Notes under the pieces: generated by a model
Database searches by the model: none
What the model was told of the DNA's origin: nothing
Seen by the model: only the letters and a program-made list of their open reading frames with translations
Shown: positions 33,501-45,240 of the stretch, piece after piece
How positions within the stretch are numbered: position 1 is the stretch's first letter
Layout: each line of letters begins with the position of its first letter
Program-made: the position numbers and the translations under genes
NCBI GenBank assembly: GCA_021234155.1
Contig: JAJEKV010000002.1
Span: 24,175,159 to 24,239,158, forward strand
Source: Isoetes taiwanensis
Lineage: Eukaryota; Streptophyta; Lycopodiopsida; Isoetales; Isoetaceae
Direction: 5' to 3'
Length of the DNA: 64,000 nt

Positions 33501-35049
33501 CTTCTCAGTTCGCCTCTTCTCTGTCTGTGTCTCTCCCTGCCACCGCCTTCACGATGCAAACAATTGCAAAAGTGACAATGCCACGTGGCGCTTATGATCA
33601 ATGGCAAGCTTGGCAGAAAGATTGGAAACAGCCGATTCGTTTCTAACACCTTTCGCTGCAGTTGATCAATGGCGAGCCCCCGATTTATGGGTGCTCACCT
33701 TTTCTTTAATGGTCTAAAACCATTATACATTTAATTAGTTGCCCCTCTAAAGAAAAACATTGTCACACAATGTCCCGAGGCAAACTAGGCAAACTAGGTA
33801 ACCATAGCAACTATGTTTACTAATTAAACATCTCACCCAATCCTGCTTATGTCTCTAGCACATCTACCCATCCATTGTAACACATAGCGGGTAGAACATT
33901 ATGTATAGAATTAATAGATCATAACATAACAATAGTCGCAAATCAACAGCAAATTCTCGAGAACATTTTCAAACGTAGCATCTGATCTGCCTAATTTGGT
34001 CTACTTAGATATCAAGTACAATCTACATGGAGGCATATTCCTAAAAAGTTGTTTGATAAGAAGTTGGATGCAATTTTTATGAATCACAACAACTTTGATT
34101 GTACTACCCCCTAATTTTGGGAATTCCCCTGCTTCTGTGATAGTTTTGGCAAAAAATGCGTCGGAGGGTCTATTCCGTTTGCGGCCAAAGTCGCTGCCCT
34201 TTGTTAATAATTCCTGCCAACGCGGTGACACCATGTAGCAATGACTGGCAGCAGGCTTGGCAACCCAATTGGCAGTAGCCGATGCTAGCTCCCGCTGCCT
34301 ATTCTACTCGATGGTGAGACACCGCACTTACGGGTGCTTACCTTTTCCGAATGGTTTAATGAATGTTTGTTTTATTGTCTCAAACATATTTTTACCCATG
34401 GTATTATACCTAATGCTTTAGATCTATTTATCAATGCCTTTAGGCATAAAATATATCATCCCACACTGGTGCCCCTAGCATAAGGCATACCAAGATGCAC
34501 CATAACCCTAGAACTAGGCAAACATACTAATATAACATACAATCTCTCCGTGTACATGGCAAGCATTGCAAATTGTTTACCAGAATTTCAAGTTGTTCAT
34601 ATTCAACAAGTAAGCTCAGATTATATCTAATGTATATCTATTATGGTTTACAGAGTTCATTTGGTCTGATAGAGCAAGCATCAAGATATGAAAGACATGT
34701 TGTGCACATCTATAAGCATTGCATGGTTCCAAGATCTCCTATGGGCCACCCTTGCTATATTGATAGCCTTATTGGCACTCCTTATCCAAGTGACTATGAT
34801 ATACCGCCAACGAAAGGCAAAAATTAGAATTTCAACTTGCCCAACGCAAAGTGACACATATAAATTCCTCTTATTTTAAGTAGCATAGCCATTGTTACGT
34901 GCCACACTTATTCAATCTAACTACCAATCTCTTATGTCGCCACTCAACATTCTCGATTTCAAAGGAAAAATGGCAAATCATATTGCTGTATAATTATCAA
35001 GCTTTGAGATTTTTCTCAAATATTGGCCATTTAAATTTAACTTATATGA

Positions 35050-35151
35050 TATCCAACAACAAAATGAGTTTGAGAAAATTCATATTCTAATTCTACATAA
35101 TATCCAACAACAAAATGAGTTTGAGAAAATTCATATCCTAATTCTACATTA
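35050..35151 (+). repeat. 51-bp tandem duplication
   Basis: TATCCAACAACAAAATGAGT and the following 31 bases recur with a period of 51 (starts 35050 and 35101) with about one mismatch, so this is a recent duplication. Confidence 0.9.
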
Positions 35152-35805
35152 AGATTTCATCATCTCTAACATATCATTCTACAAGATCATAGGCAAACAC
35201 ACAAATTTTCCAAGGTGCCCATAGCAACATCTTTAAGTTGCCAACCTAGAACAGAGAAGAGCGTTAATTACAACTTGGGAATTTGACCATAGATTGGTCT
35301 AAGTGCGAAAAATGTAAAATCAAGCATCAAGCTGATCTAGTTGAAGAAAAATTCCTTCTCGCAATAAATTATTGAAAATGAGTTTGTCTTACATGTTCAA
35401 TATCGTCACTATTAATGCTCTATCTGTTCAAACTTTAATCCCGCTGTGCAACTATTGCAAAACTGAATTTAATTTTTAACATGGGCATTCATCATTCCTT
35501 GAAGAACTAGGCATGGATTTCTTGGTTGACTTCAATAAAGAACAACATCTCTCTACTTCTATAAGATCATCATTGATGCACTACTATAAACAAATGTGAT
35601 TTTAAAATATTTGCAACCATGGGTTTGCGAGGCATTTCACCAAATCTTGAACAAGAGGTTGCCTCAGGGTCGGGTGTTCGACAATCTTCTGACACCCCAT
35701 AAATAAGCACCTTTATCGAAAATAGACAAATTAGAGACAATTATCAGGTATCAAAGCTCCCTCTACACGTCACACATTTGGGTTTGATCCCTAAGGGTAC
35801 ATAGG

Positions 35806-35834
35806 GCGCCGGCTCCGCCGGCGCTAAATTCTTG
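35806..35834 (+). mobile_element. Helitron-like 3' terminus (degenerate)
   Basis: An 8-bp stem hairpin GCGCCGGC-TCC-GCCGGCGC (35806-35824), six AT-rich bases, then CTTG and T. One substitution separates it from canonical CTAG|T. The nearest plausible 5' end in this orientation is A|TCCTTCCTATATATAAAA at 31488, which would make a 4.35-kb element. That pairing is inference. Confidence 0.4.
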
Positions 35835-36458
35835 TATGAGTATTAAATTTATGCATGTTGTGTCTTATTGTAATATCCATGACAGGAAGCCGCGATATAT
35901 TCGTCATAGGAAGCAAACCTTATTTCTTAAATGCATACAAGACTCAATAAAAATGGTATAGTTAGAGAAGCTAAAACTTGATGCGACATGTCACTAATAA
36001 CTTGGTGAAAGTAAAATGTTGGCTACAATGTCAAATCAATATTAGTCCTAATAGCAAACCAAAGGAACAAATATGAAACCAAGTGATATCCATAATGGCA
36101 TGTCTCAATTTACATGGTAGAAAGCATAATGCTATGTTAAATGAACCGACAAGAAATCTTCAAGGAGTTCTCTCATGTCTATGCTGACAAAACATGTATT
36201 TCCACTATCTGCTCTATTAGACTTGTCCTTATGCTTTTGCAATACTTGTTCCATGCCGAGCACCAAAGATTTCTTCAAGCCAATTTCCGCAAAGTCATGG
36301 TATCAAGTATTCTATTGTCTAGAAGTAGCAATTTGAATTGATTGTCAAAACATGACTTTGAACTATGATTTAAGCCACTTCACCCTCTGGCCATGGAGGG
36401 CAACCCTCCGTGCGCAGCACCTTGTTTTTTGTGCAATGTGCCTTTTACAACCATAGGG

Positions 36459-38093
36459 TCATGTTTTTTCCTGTTTGAGTAAATAATAATATAGTAGCTC
36501 GTTCCATGTGTCTGGTATGCCAGGCAAACACCAATGGCTACAGTCCTGATGTTTAATCCTACTTGACATAGACTCACCCTTGCTATTCATCTTCCATATG
36601 GATATGTGACCATCCTTCCTCATATCAGAAAGTTGAGTAACATTGAGGATTATTGGGGGCACCTTCATATTGGAGACTGCAATTTCTACATCTCTCATTC
36701 TTTGGGGATACGAGGGTATGAAAGACTCATTCCAGGGCTGAGTCTCAAGATCACATCTGCCACCCTTGTCCCAGGTCGCACCGCTGATCAATAGAAAAAG
36801 TGTACGAATTAGATACTAATTATTGAAAATTCTAAACCTCAACTTGAGTACAAGCGGAATTGAATTGAATGATTATGTTCATTGAGGTTATATTGAACCT
36901 ACACGAAATGGGAAGTTGCATATCCCCTGAAAAAGACTGCCACCTTGTTTAGATCCAAATGTGTATCAATCCATTTTGCCCATGTTTTTAAAGCCTTGGC
37001 ATAAGCAATCCCTGGTTCCATGCTAGGATAAGCACTATTTCCAACCTGGAAGACAGTAGTTCTATACAGCCTGCATTAGTGCATCAATTCAGCAATCAAA
37101 CGTATTTCAAATTTTACTTACCCTGTTCTCAAATCTTTGTGATCCCACCAATGGCCAGTGTTGAAGATCAAAATGTCAGCTCCAAGCCATTGCTTATAAC
37201 TTGATGTAACAAGATCTAACCTTAGGGCACTTTTAGCTTCTATTGGTGCATTTGGGGGCTTTCTAGTCTCTAACATTAGAAAATGAGAAACATAATACTC
37301 CACTGTTAGATTATAGTCCTGGAATTTAAAGACTCCACTAATTCGATTAATTCCCTGCCCTCTCGTCTCAAAAACCCTGCTTTTATTTTCAAGACCTTGA
37401 TATAGCATACAGAGAAAGGATTGCCATTGATTCCGGCCTAACGAGTCTCCTGAAAATACAACCCTTTTGTTCTTGAGCATTTGCAGCATCCGGCTTGCAT
37501 TGAATCTGAAAAATTGAAGGCAAATTGACAAAAAACTCGTGAAGAATTGGAGGCAAACTGACGAGAAATTTCATGTGGGCTTCTTGCAGAATGAAAATTT
37601 GATAAAATTGGGAGAGATTTTACCTCGGAAGATCACAGGCAGACGGCTGCCATCTCCATTTAAGATAATCCGTATCAGGGCGGCCATTTTCCTGGCACCG
37701 CCATCCATCTTCCATTAAAGGGCATGAGGAACTATTATAAATTGGATAGCTGGGATCAAAAACCCATCTTCCGGAATAAATGTCGCATAGATTTCTGTTT
37801 TCTCCAAATTCGTCGCCCAATTCATGGCTTGAATTAGAGGGCGCTGCCGAATTTCCTGTAGATTCAATTGGCAGAGGCGCCGGAGCTGGAGATGGTGGAT
37901 ATGAATTAGATCCCTCTTCTACAAATCGAAGCTCATTTTGGATAGAAAGCGATGATCCGGACAGAATTTTGAGCATATCATAATCCTGTATGCGTTCCAG
38001 AATTACCCAGCTCAGAATTAGAAGAAGAATCAGCAACATTGTGTATATGAATGCTCTGTGGTTCAACATTTTCAACTTGCAGATCTGCAACAA
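36459..38093 (-). CDS. TBL: Trichome birefringence-like polysaccharide O-acetyltransferase, 4 exons
   Basis: TBL proteins are Golgi type II membrane enzymes that transfer acetyl groups to cell-wall polysaccharides. Exons 38093-37624, 37505-37122, 37070-36903 and 36783-36459 join in phase at GT-AG sites and give 448 aa with no stop. Seen in order: transmembrane anchor (YTMLLILLLILSWVI, about residues 18-32), a Pro/Ser stem, the Cys-rich TBL entry (CDIYSGRWVFDPSYPIY; WRCQENGRPD), the catalytic GDS motif (VVFSGDSLGRNQW, Ser at about 178), an FFRGYATSHF segment, and the C-terminal DxxH motif (HQDCSHWCLPG, Asp about 421 and His about 424). All key residues are present, so it is probably functional. 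It shares exon structure with the paralogue at 60.3 kb. A start 24 bases downstream is possible. Confidence 0.93.
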
Positions 38094-38464
38094 AGAGGAA
38101 TTTTTTCTCGTTCTTCAGAAAAGAAAAACAAACAGGAATTTTTTTTGTGACAAACATGTGACTAAATCACGGTGTGCTTATCTGTTACGTGGCTTCCTTT
38201 CATTCGCTTTCTAATAAGGAGCAAACCAGGTTTTATGAGATGCTTGCTTAGACACTTTTTCCACGACAGTCTTATTTTATGGCTGTCACATTATTAGACA
38301 CCCTTTTGGCTCCATGTACTTAAGACATGTCTTAAAAAAAACAGTTTTCCATTACATTATTAGATAGATAGTAGTTTAAGACACGTCTTATTGACGTGTC
38401 TTAGCCTATATTCACACTTTTCCACTACACAAAAATAAGACATGTTTTATTATTAAAAACAATG

Positions 38465-38882
38465 AAGTAGAAGAATAGAATAGAATAGTTTTTTTATCGT
38501 CCACTGAGACCAATCGGCGGAAATGATGCAATCTGCATTTTAAATGGCAATACATAAGTTGTGACTATTGCAAAAGATTAACATAAAATGATTGCATGAG
38601 ATGCAAAATAATGCCTTCAATGCAGACTGATGAAATTGATTGTACAATAAAATGCAATAATAAACTGAAATAAACAATAAACAATATAATGCAACAATAA
38701 AGTAAAACTGAAGTCGACAGAATTGGAATTAGATAAGTACAATCAGAAAGCACAATAAGCACAATCAGAAATTGGAATGCCAAGTATATGGAATGCCAAG
38801 TATAATAACAGACCCATTTTTATAACAGACCAACAGAAAGTACAATAACAGAGCCATTTTTTATTGAACCAACAGAATTTAG
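38465..38882. other. AT-rich spacer beside the TBL gene
   Basis: GAATAGAATAGAATAG lies at about 38474, and repeated AACAGA and ACAATAA elements extend towards 38880. TAAGACATGTCTTA-like inverted elements occur just upstream (38320-38400). No gene is seen. Confidence 0.4.
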
Positions 38883-39437
38883 TTATGACCAGCTTGAACA
38901 AAACTTAACATCAAGTTCTAAATTATACTCTATGACTTCATTATGAGCCCTCCTTAGCTCTAGGGCAGATGCAATGGAACAGGCTTTGAGGCCGGCAAGG
39001 TAAACATAGGTATGACCCTTCATACCAGACATCTGCATTGCTTTATATAATTGAATGGCAGCCTCTTCTTGCCCAACACTAGTATGCGCAGAAATAATTG
39101 CAGTCCATGTGTATGAACTAGGTTGCATTACCTTATCAAATGCTCCGATTGCTTCAACTAAACATTTGCAAGAGGCAAATAGACGAATGAGGTGGTTACC
39201 TAGAAGATCTAAAGAATCGAACTCAGATTGGAGGAGAACATGACAACAAAAACTAGAATCAACAGAACAATCTTTATAGAAATAATTGGCAAGTGGAATT
39301 CGATGGCTTGAAATCGGCCTGCAACTGGCTTGTAATAGCTTGAAATGGCTTGAAATCGGCACGAAATGGTTTAAAGGTCGACCTTCAAGCGAAAAATGGA
39401 AACTAAAACAAATGGTTTTAAGCTCCAAACTCCCCAA
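38883..39437 (-). pseudogene. Pentatricopeptide repeat protein fragment
   Basis: An open frame of 184 codons contains LLGNHLIRLFASCKCLVEAI, then QPSSYTWTAIISAHTSVGQE and AIQLYKAMQMSGMKGHTYVY, ending LAGLKACSIASALE. These are the successive helices of about two PPR motifs of the plant PLS type and match the style of the decayed PPR gene at 26.6-28.7 kb. A full PPR protein would be several hundred residues, so this is a fragment: open, but stopping after a few repeats. Confidence 0.72.
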
Positions 39438-39439
39438 TT

Positions 39440-41740
39440 GACCTGCAGCTGGTGGTTTTACCAGCCCAACTCCACCTGCAGCGACCTGCCTTCCTCTACA
39501 AATCCAAGAAGTCCAAGAAGTCCGATTCTTCAGCTGCAGCGATTCTTCTCCGATTCTTTTTTTTGAGACTCCCTAAATTTTCGGCAACGAAGGCCTCCCA
39601 TTGGATAGGTGTGGCTGTCGCATTTTCTGGCAGGGTGTTTCCCCCGGAAGAAAATAAAGCTCCACAGCTATACGGCTTTCATATGCGACATGTCCTAAAT
39701 TTTTAAGTGGAAAAACCATGATGACTTTTATGCTTATGTGGCCCAATTAGATCTTCAGAAATATAAGACAGCATTACCGTGGAAAACGGGCCTTAAGGTT
39801 TTACCATATGAGGAGGTTAATCCTCCTTCGAGTATGTTAGGATACCCCCCGAGTCCGCAAGCCGAGCGCGATCAAATTATATACGCCCAAATTGGGTTAG
39901 GGTCCCAAGAATGGAAACCTCCCAAATTCTTCTGAGCAAGGGACAAATGAGTATTCGGGGTTGAAGAGGAAATCCAAGAAAGATTGTTTGCAGACCAAAT
40001 GATCCCACAATTCTGAAAAGGATCCTTCAAGAAAACCACAAGTTAATCTCTGTTCCTGCTTCAAGATTGTAAAAAATTTTACATCGATATAAAGCTTGCA
40101 AGGTGGGGAATCAGAATTTTGTTGGGCCTCTACACGGCCAGCAAACAAATTTGGCAAATTTCAATTCAATTAGAGGCTTTCTGATAGTTTTTTTTATCAA
40201 GAAAGTGTTTGAATCGAATAGGACAAATGTTTCAAGAAAAATGGCGTTTGCTGCTGACGTGTCCATTTTTAGACACAACTGTAATTGTAGGAAATATGAG
40301 GCTAGAAGAATTTAATTCAGTCAGTAGATAAGAACTGGATGGATTTGTTGAAGACAGCACAAATTGTCGAGTTCTTTGCTGTGCATGCTATAGATATTCT
40401 GGAGAAGATGGAAGCGGCAAAGTTAACAGCTCCTCAACAGGTTTCCTTTGATCTTTATTACTCTACATTTGTAAAATAGTTAGCTGATCAAACAGATAAC
40501 ATGTCCATCAACAACTCTGCTTTGCAGAACCTGAAATAATTTGTCAAAGGTTAGTTCATTTAGTAGTTGATCGCTAGGTTAGTATTGTAAGATTAATATT
40601 TAGTAGTTGATCATTAGCTCAGGGTGGCCAATTTCGATGTTGATATAGGGTGGCCAATTTTGTATATATACTTCTTAATATATATTTTGGATCACTCTAG
40701 ATGTACTTTTTCATCTATGAATATTCAGGAAAAAATTTCTGCACTATTGTTATCTTCTTTCTTATTTTGGTAAGGCTTTGGTCTTTGTGCGGGGAAGGTC
40801 ATGTAACACCCAAGATGCGGCGTTCAACTTTCAACTTGACCCCCATCCGGCATCTAACTTCCCCCCTGCGGGAGATCTAGTTGACAAAATTAAATTTTGG
40901 GTTTTTGAACAGGCCCGCCAGCATTGAATGATGGAATTTAGATGGAAGAAGCATTTCGGTGGGTTAGCTTACTACGAATTTTTGCTCAGCTCGGCTTTGT
41001 TGCGCCTCAAGCAGATCCGTCATCAGCTGAAGAGTGCACTACCCTGGCTTGGATTCTTAAGGCGCAGTGGAGCCGAGGGTAAAGCGATGGCAATGAGACA
41101 ATCAAGCTTCTACGGATCTTGCATAAAACTGAGTTGTTGAATTTTTTTCTCAGGTTTCCATAAACCTCTGTAGCATAAAACCTGTGTATCCGAGGAAGGA
41201 GCTGGGCATATTGACGCTGGAGGCTTGCTGCATTCTGGCTTTGCAGGTAGGTGTTCTTTTATGTAATGGTAAGTGCCTGACTGGCCATTGGTCTGGTTTT
41301 ACAGTAGATTTTTTAACAGGTTGGGGATACCTCTGTAGCCGAGGAACGAGTGGGTGCCGCCAGCTTCGCACTCGATTGATCAACTAGGTGGGTTTTTTTT
41401 TGTTTTGTGTAATGCTAAGCATGATTCCTTATTTACGTTCAAGCTTTATTGCGTTTTCATATCGCGGGACCACGAGCCATTGCCAAACCCCGAAAGCAAT
41501 CGCGGAGTTGATTGCACCATTTTGAAATTTTTTGTGGCTGCTTCCTATACTGGCTGTAAGTTAATTCTTGGGTTTTGAATTGATACATTAATCTGAAATC
41601 ATTAGGCTTGCATCAGAATGTGTAGTAAAGTATGGCAGCAAGTATCCGGGATCCCAATGGGGTGATGAAGCTCTTCAACTTCAAGCTCTATCAACTGGTT
41701 TGCTAAAGAGTGAATTATCGCCCTCCTAACCTTTAAGTCT
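39440..41740. other. Spacer with exon-like open stretches, no gene assigned
   Basis: A frame at about 39691-39932 (DFYAYVAQLDLQKYKTALPW; EEVNPPSSMLGYPPSPQAER) and one at about 40335-40440 (MDLLKTAQIVEFFAVHAIDI, ending at a GT) look protein-like, and could be exons of an unrecognised gene. No splice model or family could be supported. Two PCC-like segments near 41170 and 41325 (TATCCGAGGAAGGAGCTGGG-like) are related to each other. Confidence 0.25.
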
Positions 41741-41742
41741 GT

Positions 41743-42475
41743 GTAGAAGATCCTCTTGGCCATTTAAAAGTTGGAGTTTTGGTGCCAATGCCGATTGCAA
41801 ATGGAAAAGGAATTACATGCTTTCTTTCCAACAATGCCTTCTGGGTCACTGCTATAGAGCTGCCTTCATGCAACCTATCAGGCACAATTGCTAAAGAAAT
41901 TCTGCTTCTCAAGTCTCTCAAAACTTTGAATCTTGCAAATAACAACATATCGGGTGAAATCCTGCGGGTATATTCAACCTCACTCAATTGGCAAGTCTTG
42001 AGCTCTCCCACAATAAGCTCGGTACGCACAATCCCAAGCTGCTTTCAAAATGCCGTAGTGGGAGGTTGAAGTTGGAAAAACAATTACTTCGGGTCAATTC
42101 CAACTGATATTGGCAATCAAAGCAGCCTGAAGCAACTGAGGCTGAGAGAGAACAATGAACTGGGTGGTGTTATTCGGTAACATCGTAGTTTGTCAAGTCT
42201 AAATAACCTTTTCGAGCTCTTACGCCCTTATAGGCACAATTCCGCATTGTCTTGGAAATCGACCAATCTAACATGGCTATTTCTTGGGTATAATTATCTC
42301 AATGTCACAATTCCAGCCTCTTTGTCTAACTTGGAGAAGATCAATCGCCTGGATTTGGTTCACAACTCTCTAACAGGGCTCATTCCGCCAGAATTGGGTA
42401 GACTCTCAAATCTTATACATCTATATCTCTTTAACAATGGCCTCACAGGAGAGATCCCAGGCTGCCTATGAAGTA
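41743..42475 (+). pseudogene. LRR receptor-like protein pseudogene
   Basis: The N-terminal LRRNT cap is readable as DPLGHLKSWSFGANADCKWK (shifted frame) then GITC, followed by repeats with the plant consensus: AIELPSCNLSGTIAKEI, LKSLKTLNLANNNISGEI, FGSIPTDIGNQSSLKQLRL, YLNVTIPASLSNLEKINRLD, NSLTGLIPPELGRLSNLIHL and NNGLTGEIPG. Such ectodomains sense peptides or steroids at the cell surface. At least three frame changes and several stops occur, and no transmembrane or kinase part follows within the next kilobase. Confidence 0.82.
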
Positions 42476-42770
42476 TCCTACTCGATCAAGTCTTTTTTCT
42501 GCTCGAAGTTCACCTATCCATGTGCCTCCCAAAGTGCCAAGGCCCCTCATAGATGCTTCTGTAATAGTTCTGCCATAATAAATTGCCTCAGAAAAATCCC
42601 ATCTTGCAGATATAATAGGATTTCCCCTCCATTTACCAACATTAAATTTAAGCATCGACCTCTCTTTATAGATGGCAAATGAACATCAATCTGCAAACAT
42701 CCTTTCTGAAATATCCGGCATATCATGCATGCAATCAGATCATACCATTTCCCAATGATGGCTTCACTGC

Positions 42771-43251
42771 TATCCATATTAACCAGTCGATATTATGATA
42801 GCCCGTCATGTTCCAAACATGTTTTTCTGTCATTTTAGTCCTCATATTTATCATACGTCTATTGATCTCCTGACCTAGCAGCTCTACCAGCAAGTGAGGA
42901 TCTAAACATTGCATTGGATGTGAATGGTACTATTGAATCCCCACCTTCAGCAAGAAGAACACCGCTTTTTGTTAGTTCTTCCGCGCAAGCTGGATGCACT
43001 GTTCCTTTTCTTGGCAACTCTAGCATGCAGCCAGGATGCATCAAGGAAGATGGCAAAACGGTTTCAAATGAAGCTCATGGGGATGATTTTGTATTACGAG
43101 ATAGAGTGCTGAAATTAATGGGTTTGCAGCAGCAGCAATATCCATATTAACCAGTGGATATTATGATAGCCCGTCATGTTCCAAACATGTTTTTCTGTCA
43201 TTTTAGTCCTCATATTTATCATACGTCTATTGATCTCCTGACCTAGCAGCT
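42771..43251 (+). repeat. 113-bp direct repeats flanking an exon-like ORF
   Basis: Copies at 42771-42883 and 43139-43251 differ at one base (CAGTCGAT and CAGTGGAT). Both contain GATAGCCCGTCATGTTCCAA and end CCTGACCTAGCAGCT. Between them an open frame follows the CTAGCAG splice-acceptor-like end: LNIALDVNGTIESPPSARRT through VLKLMGLQQQQYPY, then stop. It looks like a 3'-terminal coding exon, family not recognised. Copy 2 carries the acceptor without the exon. Confidence 0.75.
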
Positions 43252-43684
43252 ATATTTATCTCCTGACCTGACCTCATATTTATCATACGTCTATTCTGCA
43301 CAAATTTGAACCAGATCTTTTTTTGCGTTGAATTGGCAGACCTAGCACTTTCTTTTCTACTTAGTAACAGATGAAATTTACCTATCTGATCATTCTACAA
43401 CCATTTATACATGAATTTTATTACTTCTATTTGCAGGAGACTCCTTTGAAGATGGCTTCTTCTAAATCCACACCGTGGCTAATTTCAATACTGACCTGGG
43501 CGGCAACGTACAGTCCGACACCAGGCTGCCGGATCTGACAAAATCGGCCCTATAAGGACCCGATTTCTGGAAATCAGCACTAAGATAGGCTTGGATCTTC
43601 ACACTGAGTTATTTGCCAGCCCATAGGAGTTGCCCTGAAGGATTTTTCCAAGCTGTGCTTCTATAGAACCAGTCTAAGGTACGA

Positions 43685-44386
43685 ATGCCACCCAAGAAGA
43701 AGAATGGGTCACCCGGTGACCTGCTGGAATATGATGGTGATTCCGCTCACCTGATATCTCTGATCAATGAATTAAGTTCAGAGATCAAGGGGCTGCGATC
43801 TGAAGTGGTTGCACTTCGAGAAACGGTGGAAGAATTGGTCGCGCAGAAGGAGAGGCCGTTGGTGGAACCTAACCCATCAATAGACTATACAGAGCAAATT
43901 CGTACTCTTGAATCCAACCTGGCTAACATGATTGCAGAAACTACACAAGAACAAATGAAGCTTCATAGAGAGCATGTTGCATCAGAGCAGGCTGAGACAG
44001 ATTCATGGGCAAAGAATTTGAAGATATCCGGCATCAGTGAAGAGGAAGATGAAAACACATCAGAGGTAATCCAGAAATTTTTCAGGGACACCATGCACCT
44101 GCATGAGCCAAATTTTATTTCTGGAAAGAGGCTAGGCAAGCCAGGATACTATACACGCCCCATTTTGGTTAGGTTCCCAAGCAAGGAAGCAAGGGATAGG
44201 GTCATGCTTAACAGGTCAGTCTTGAAAGGAGTGAAAGGAATATGGTTAGATCAGGATATGACTCCATCACAAATTGAAATAAGAAAAAGGGAATGGGCAA
44301 GAGTGAAAGATGCTAGAAATTCTGGTTATGTTGCCTACTTAGACCAGAATGGCAAGGCCGTGATCACGCAACAGAAACGAAGTTAG
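43685..44386 (+). CDS. LINE ORF1 protein, 233 aa, open
   Basis: Starts MPPKKKNGSPGDLLEYDGDS. Residues about 22-55 form heptad repeats (LISLINELSSEIKGLRSEVV), so a coiled coil. Residues about 105-225 look like the RRM-type/transposase-22-like nucleic-acid-binding fold (NLKISGISEEEDENTSEVIQ; RPILVRFPSKEARDRVM; REWARVKDARNSGY). ORF1 proteins trimerise and bind LINE RNA. The frame is fully open, in contrast to ORF2 next to it. Confidence 0.72.
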   Translation: MPPKKKNGSPGDLLEYDGDSAHLISLINELSSEIKGLRSEVVALRETVEELVAQKERPLVEPNPSIDYTEQIRTLESNLANMIAETTQEQMKLHREHVASEQAETDSWAKNLKISGISEEEDENTSEVIQKFFRDTMHLHEPNFISGKRLGKPGYYTRPILVRFPSKEARDRVMLNRSVLKGVKGIWLDQDMTPSQIEIRKREWARVKDARNSGYVAYLDQNGKAVITQQKRS

Positions 44387-44389
44387 GGA

Positions 44390-45240
44390 GATTGGGCCCA
44401 ATGTCGGGCCTCCGGAATGCCTCATGGCTTACATCAAGCCAAGATCAATGCAACCTCTAATTCTTTGGAACAAAAAGATATCTTAATCTTTTGAAGCATT
44501 AAACGGGAGCACCAATTAGTTCACTGACGATGTGCCCGGATTTGTATTAATAGGGCATGTATGGAATGAGAAAACTGCTGGAGCAGGCCGAGGTTATGGA
44601 GGGATTGCAATATACAGCAGGGAGCACATTGCCTCCAGCTTACAAATTGTTTCAGAGGACACAAACAGGCAATACCTATGGCTGAAAATTAAAACAGCTA
44701 GCAAAGATATATATGTGGCAGCGTGTTACTTTGCCCCTTTGAATGCCACTCTTTACCACAGCAAAACATTTAACAGAGATGATCCTTTTCAGAGGCTTTG
44801 TGCAGACACTTTACAATTCATGTTACAGGGTGAAGTTTTCCTCCTCGGAGACTTCAATGCGCGGACGAGTAGTGAACAATCAAAAAGGTATGTTGATGTA
44901 TCTGATGTCCGATGCGTGAGATTACAGCCCTTATTTTGTAGATCCTCTAAGATAAAATCTCCAACGTGATGGGTGACTTCTCGCTTGAGCTTGGCACCAT
45001 TTGCCATTTGAAAATTGTTAATGGTATTTCAAATTTCGGTTCGAAGTTTCACCTGTATGAATCATTGAGGGGGCAAGTACCATTGATTATCTGGTTGGCG
45101 TGTAGCTTGGACATGGTCCATTCTTGTCATGTGGGCACAAAGTTTGCTCGAGTCCGATCACCTCCCTTTGCATGTCACGTTAAAATCCAATCATGTTGCC
45201 AGTTCACCGCTGCCAAGACGCCCCCCCTTTCCATCCTAGA
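44390..45240 (+). pseudogene. LINE ORF2 endonuclease domain, degenerate
   Basis: The longest open part (44532-44969) has GYGGIAIYSREHIASSL, WLKIKTASKDIYVAACYFAP and FLLGDFNART, the conserved GDFNAR motif of apurinic-type endonucleases that nick the target. Downstream in shifted frames are STIDYLVG (about 45078) and SDHLPLHVTLKS (about 45150-45190), the C-terminal S/T-D-H motif. Frame changes and stops inactivate it. Confidence 0.8.

Larger units (their letters stand above)
30550..36458. other. Long AT-rich spacer with small duplications, no gene supported
   Basis: Contents seen: a possible Helitron-like TC end at 31488, a decayed direct duplication (about 32310-32480 and 32525-32700, sharing TTGAATTTTGGATTTTGAAT), a dispersed pair around GGGTGCT.ACCTTTTC (33660-33725 and 34300-34360), and a 51-bp tandem duplication. 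Open frames are short and without recognisable domains. Confidence 0.45.

Noticed and set aside
44390-44530. Possible start of LINE ORF2 at MASWLTSSQD
   Set aside because: The frame breaks within 40 codons; the true ORF2 start cannot be fixed by eye.
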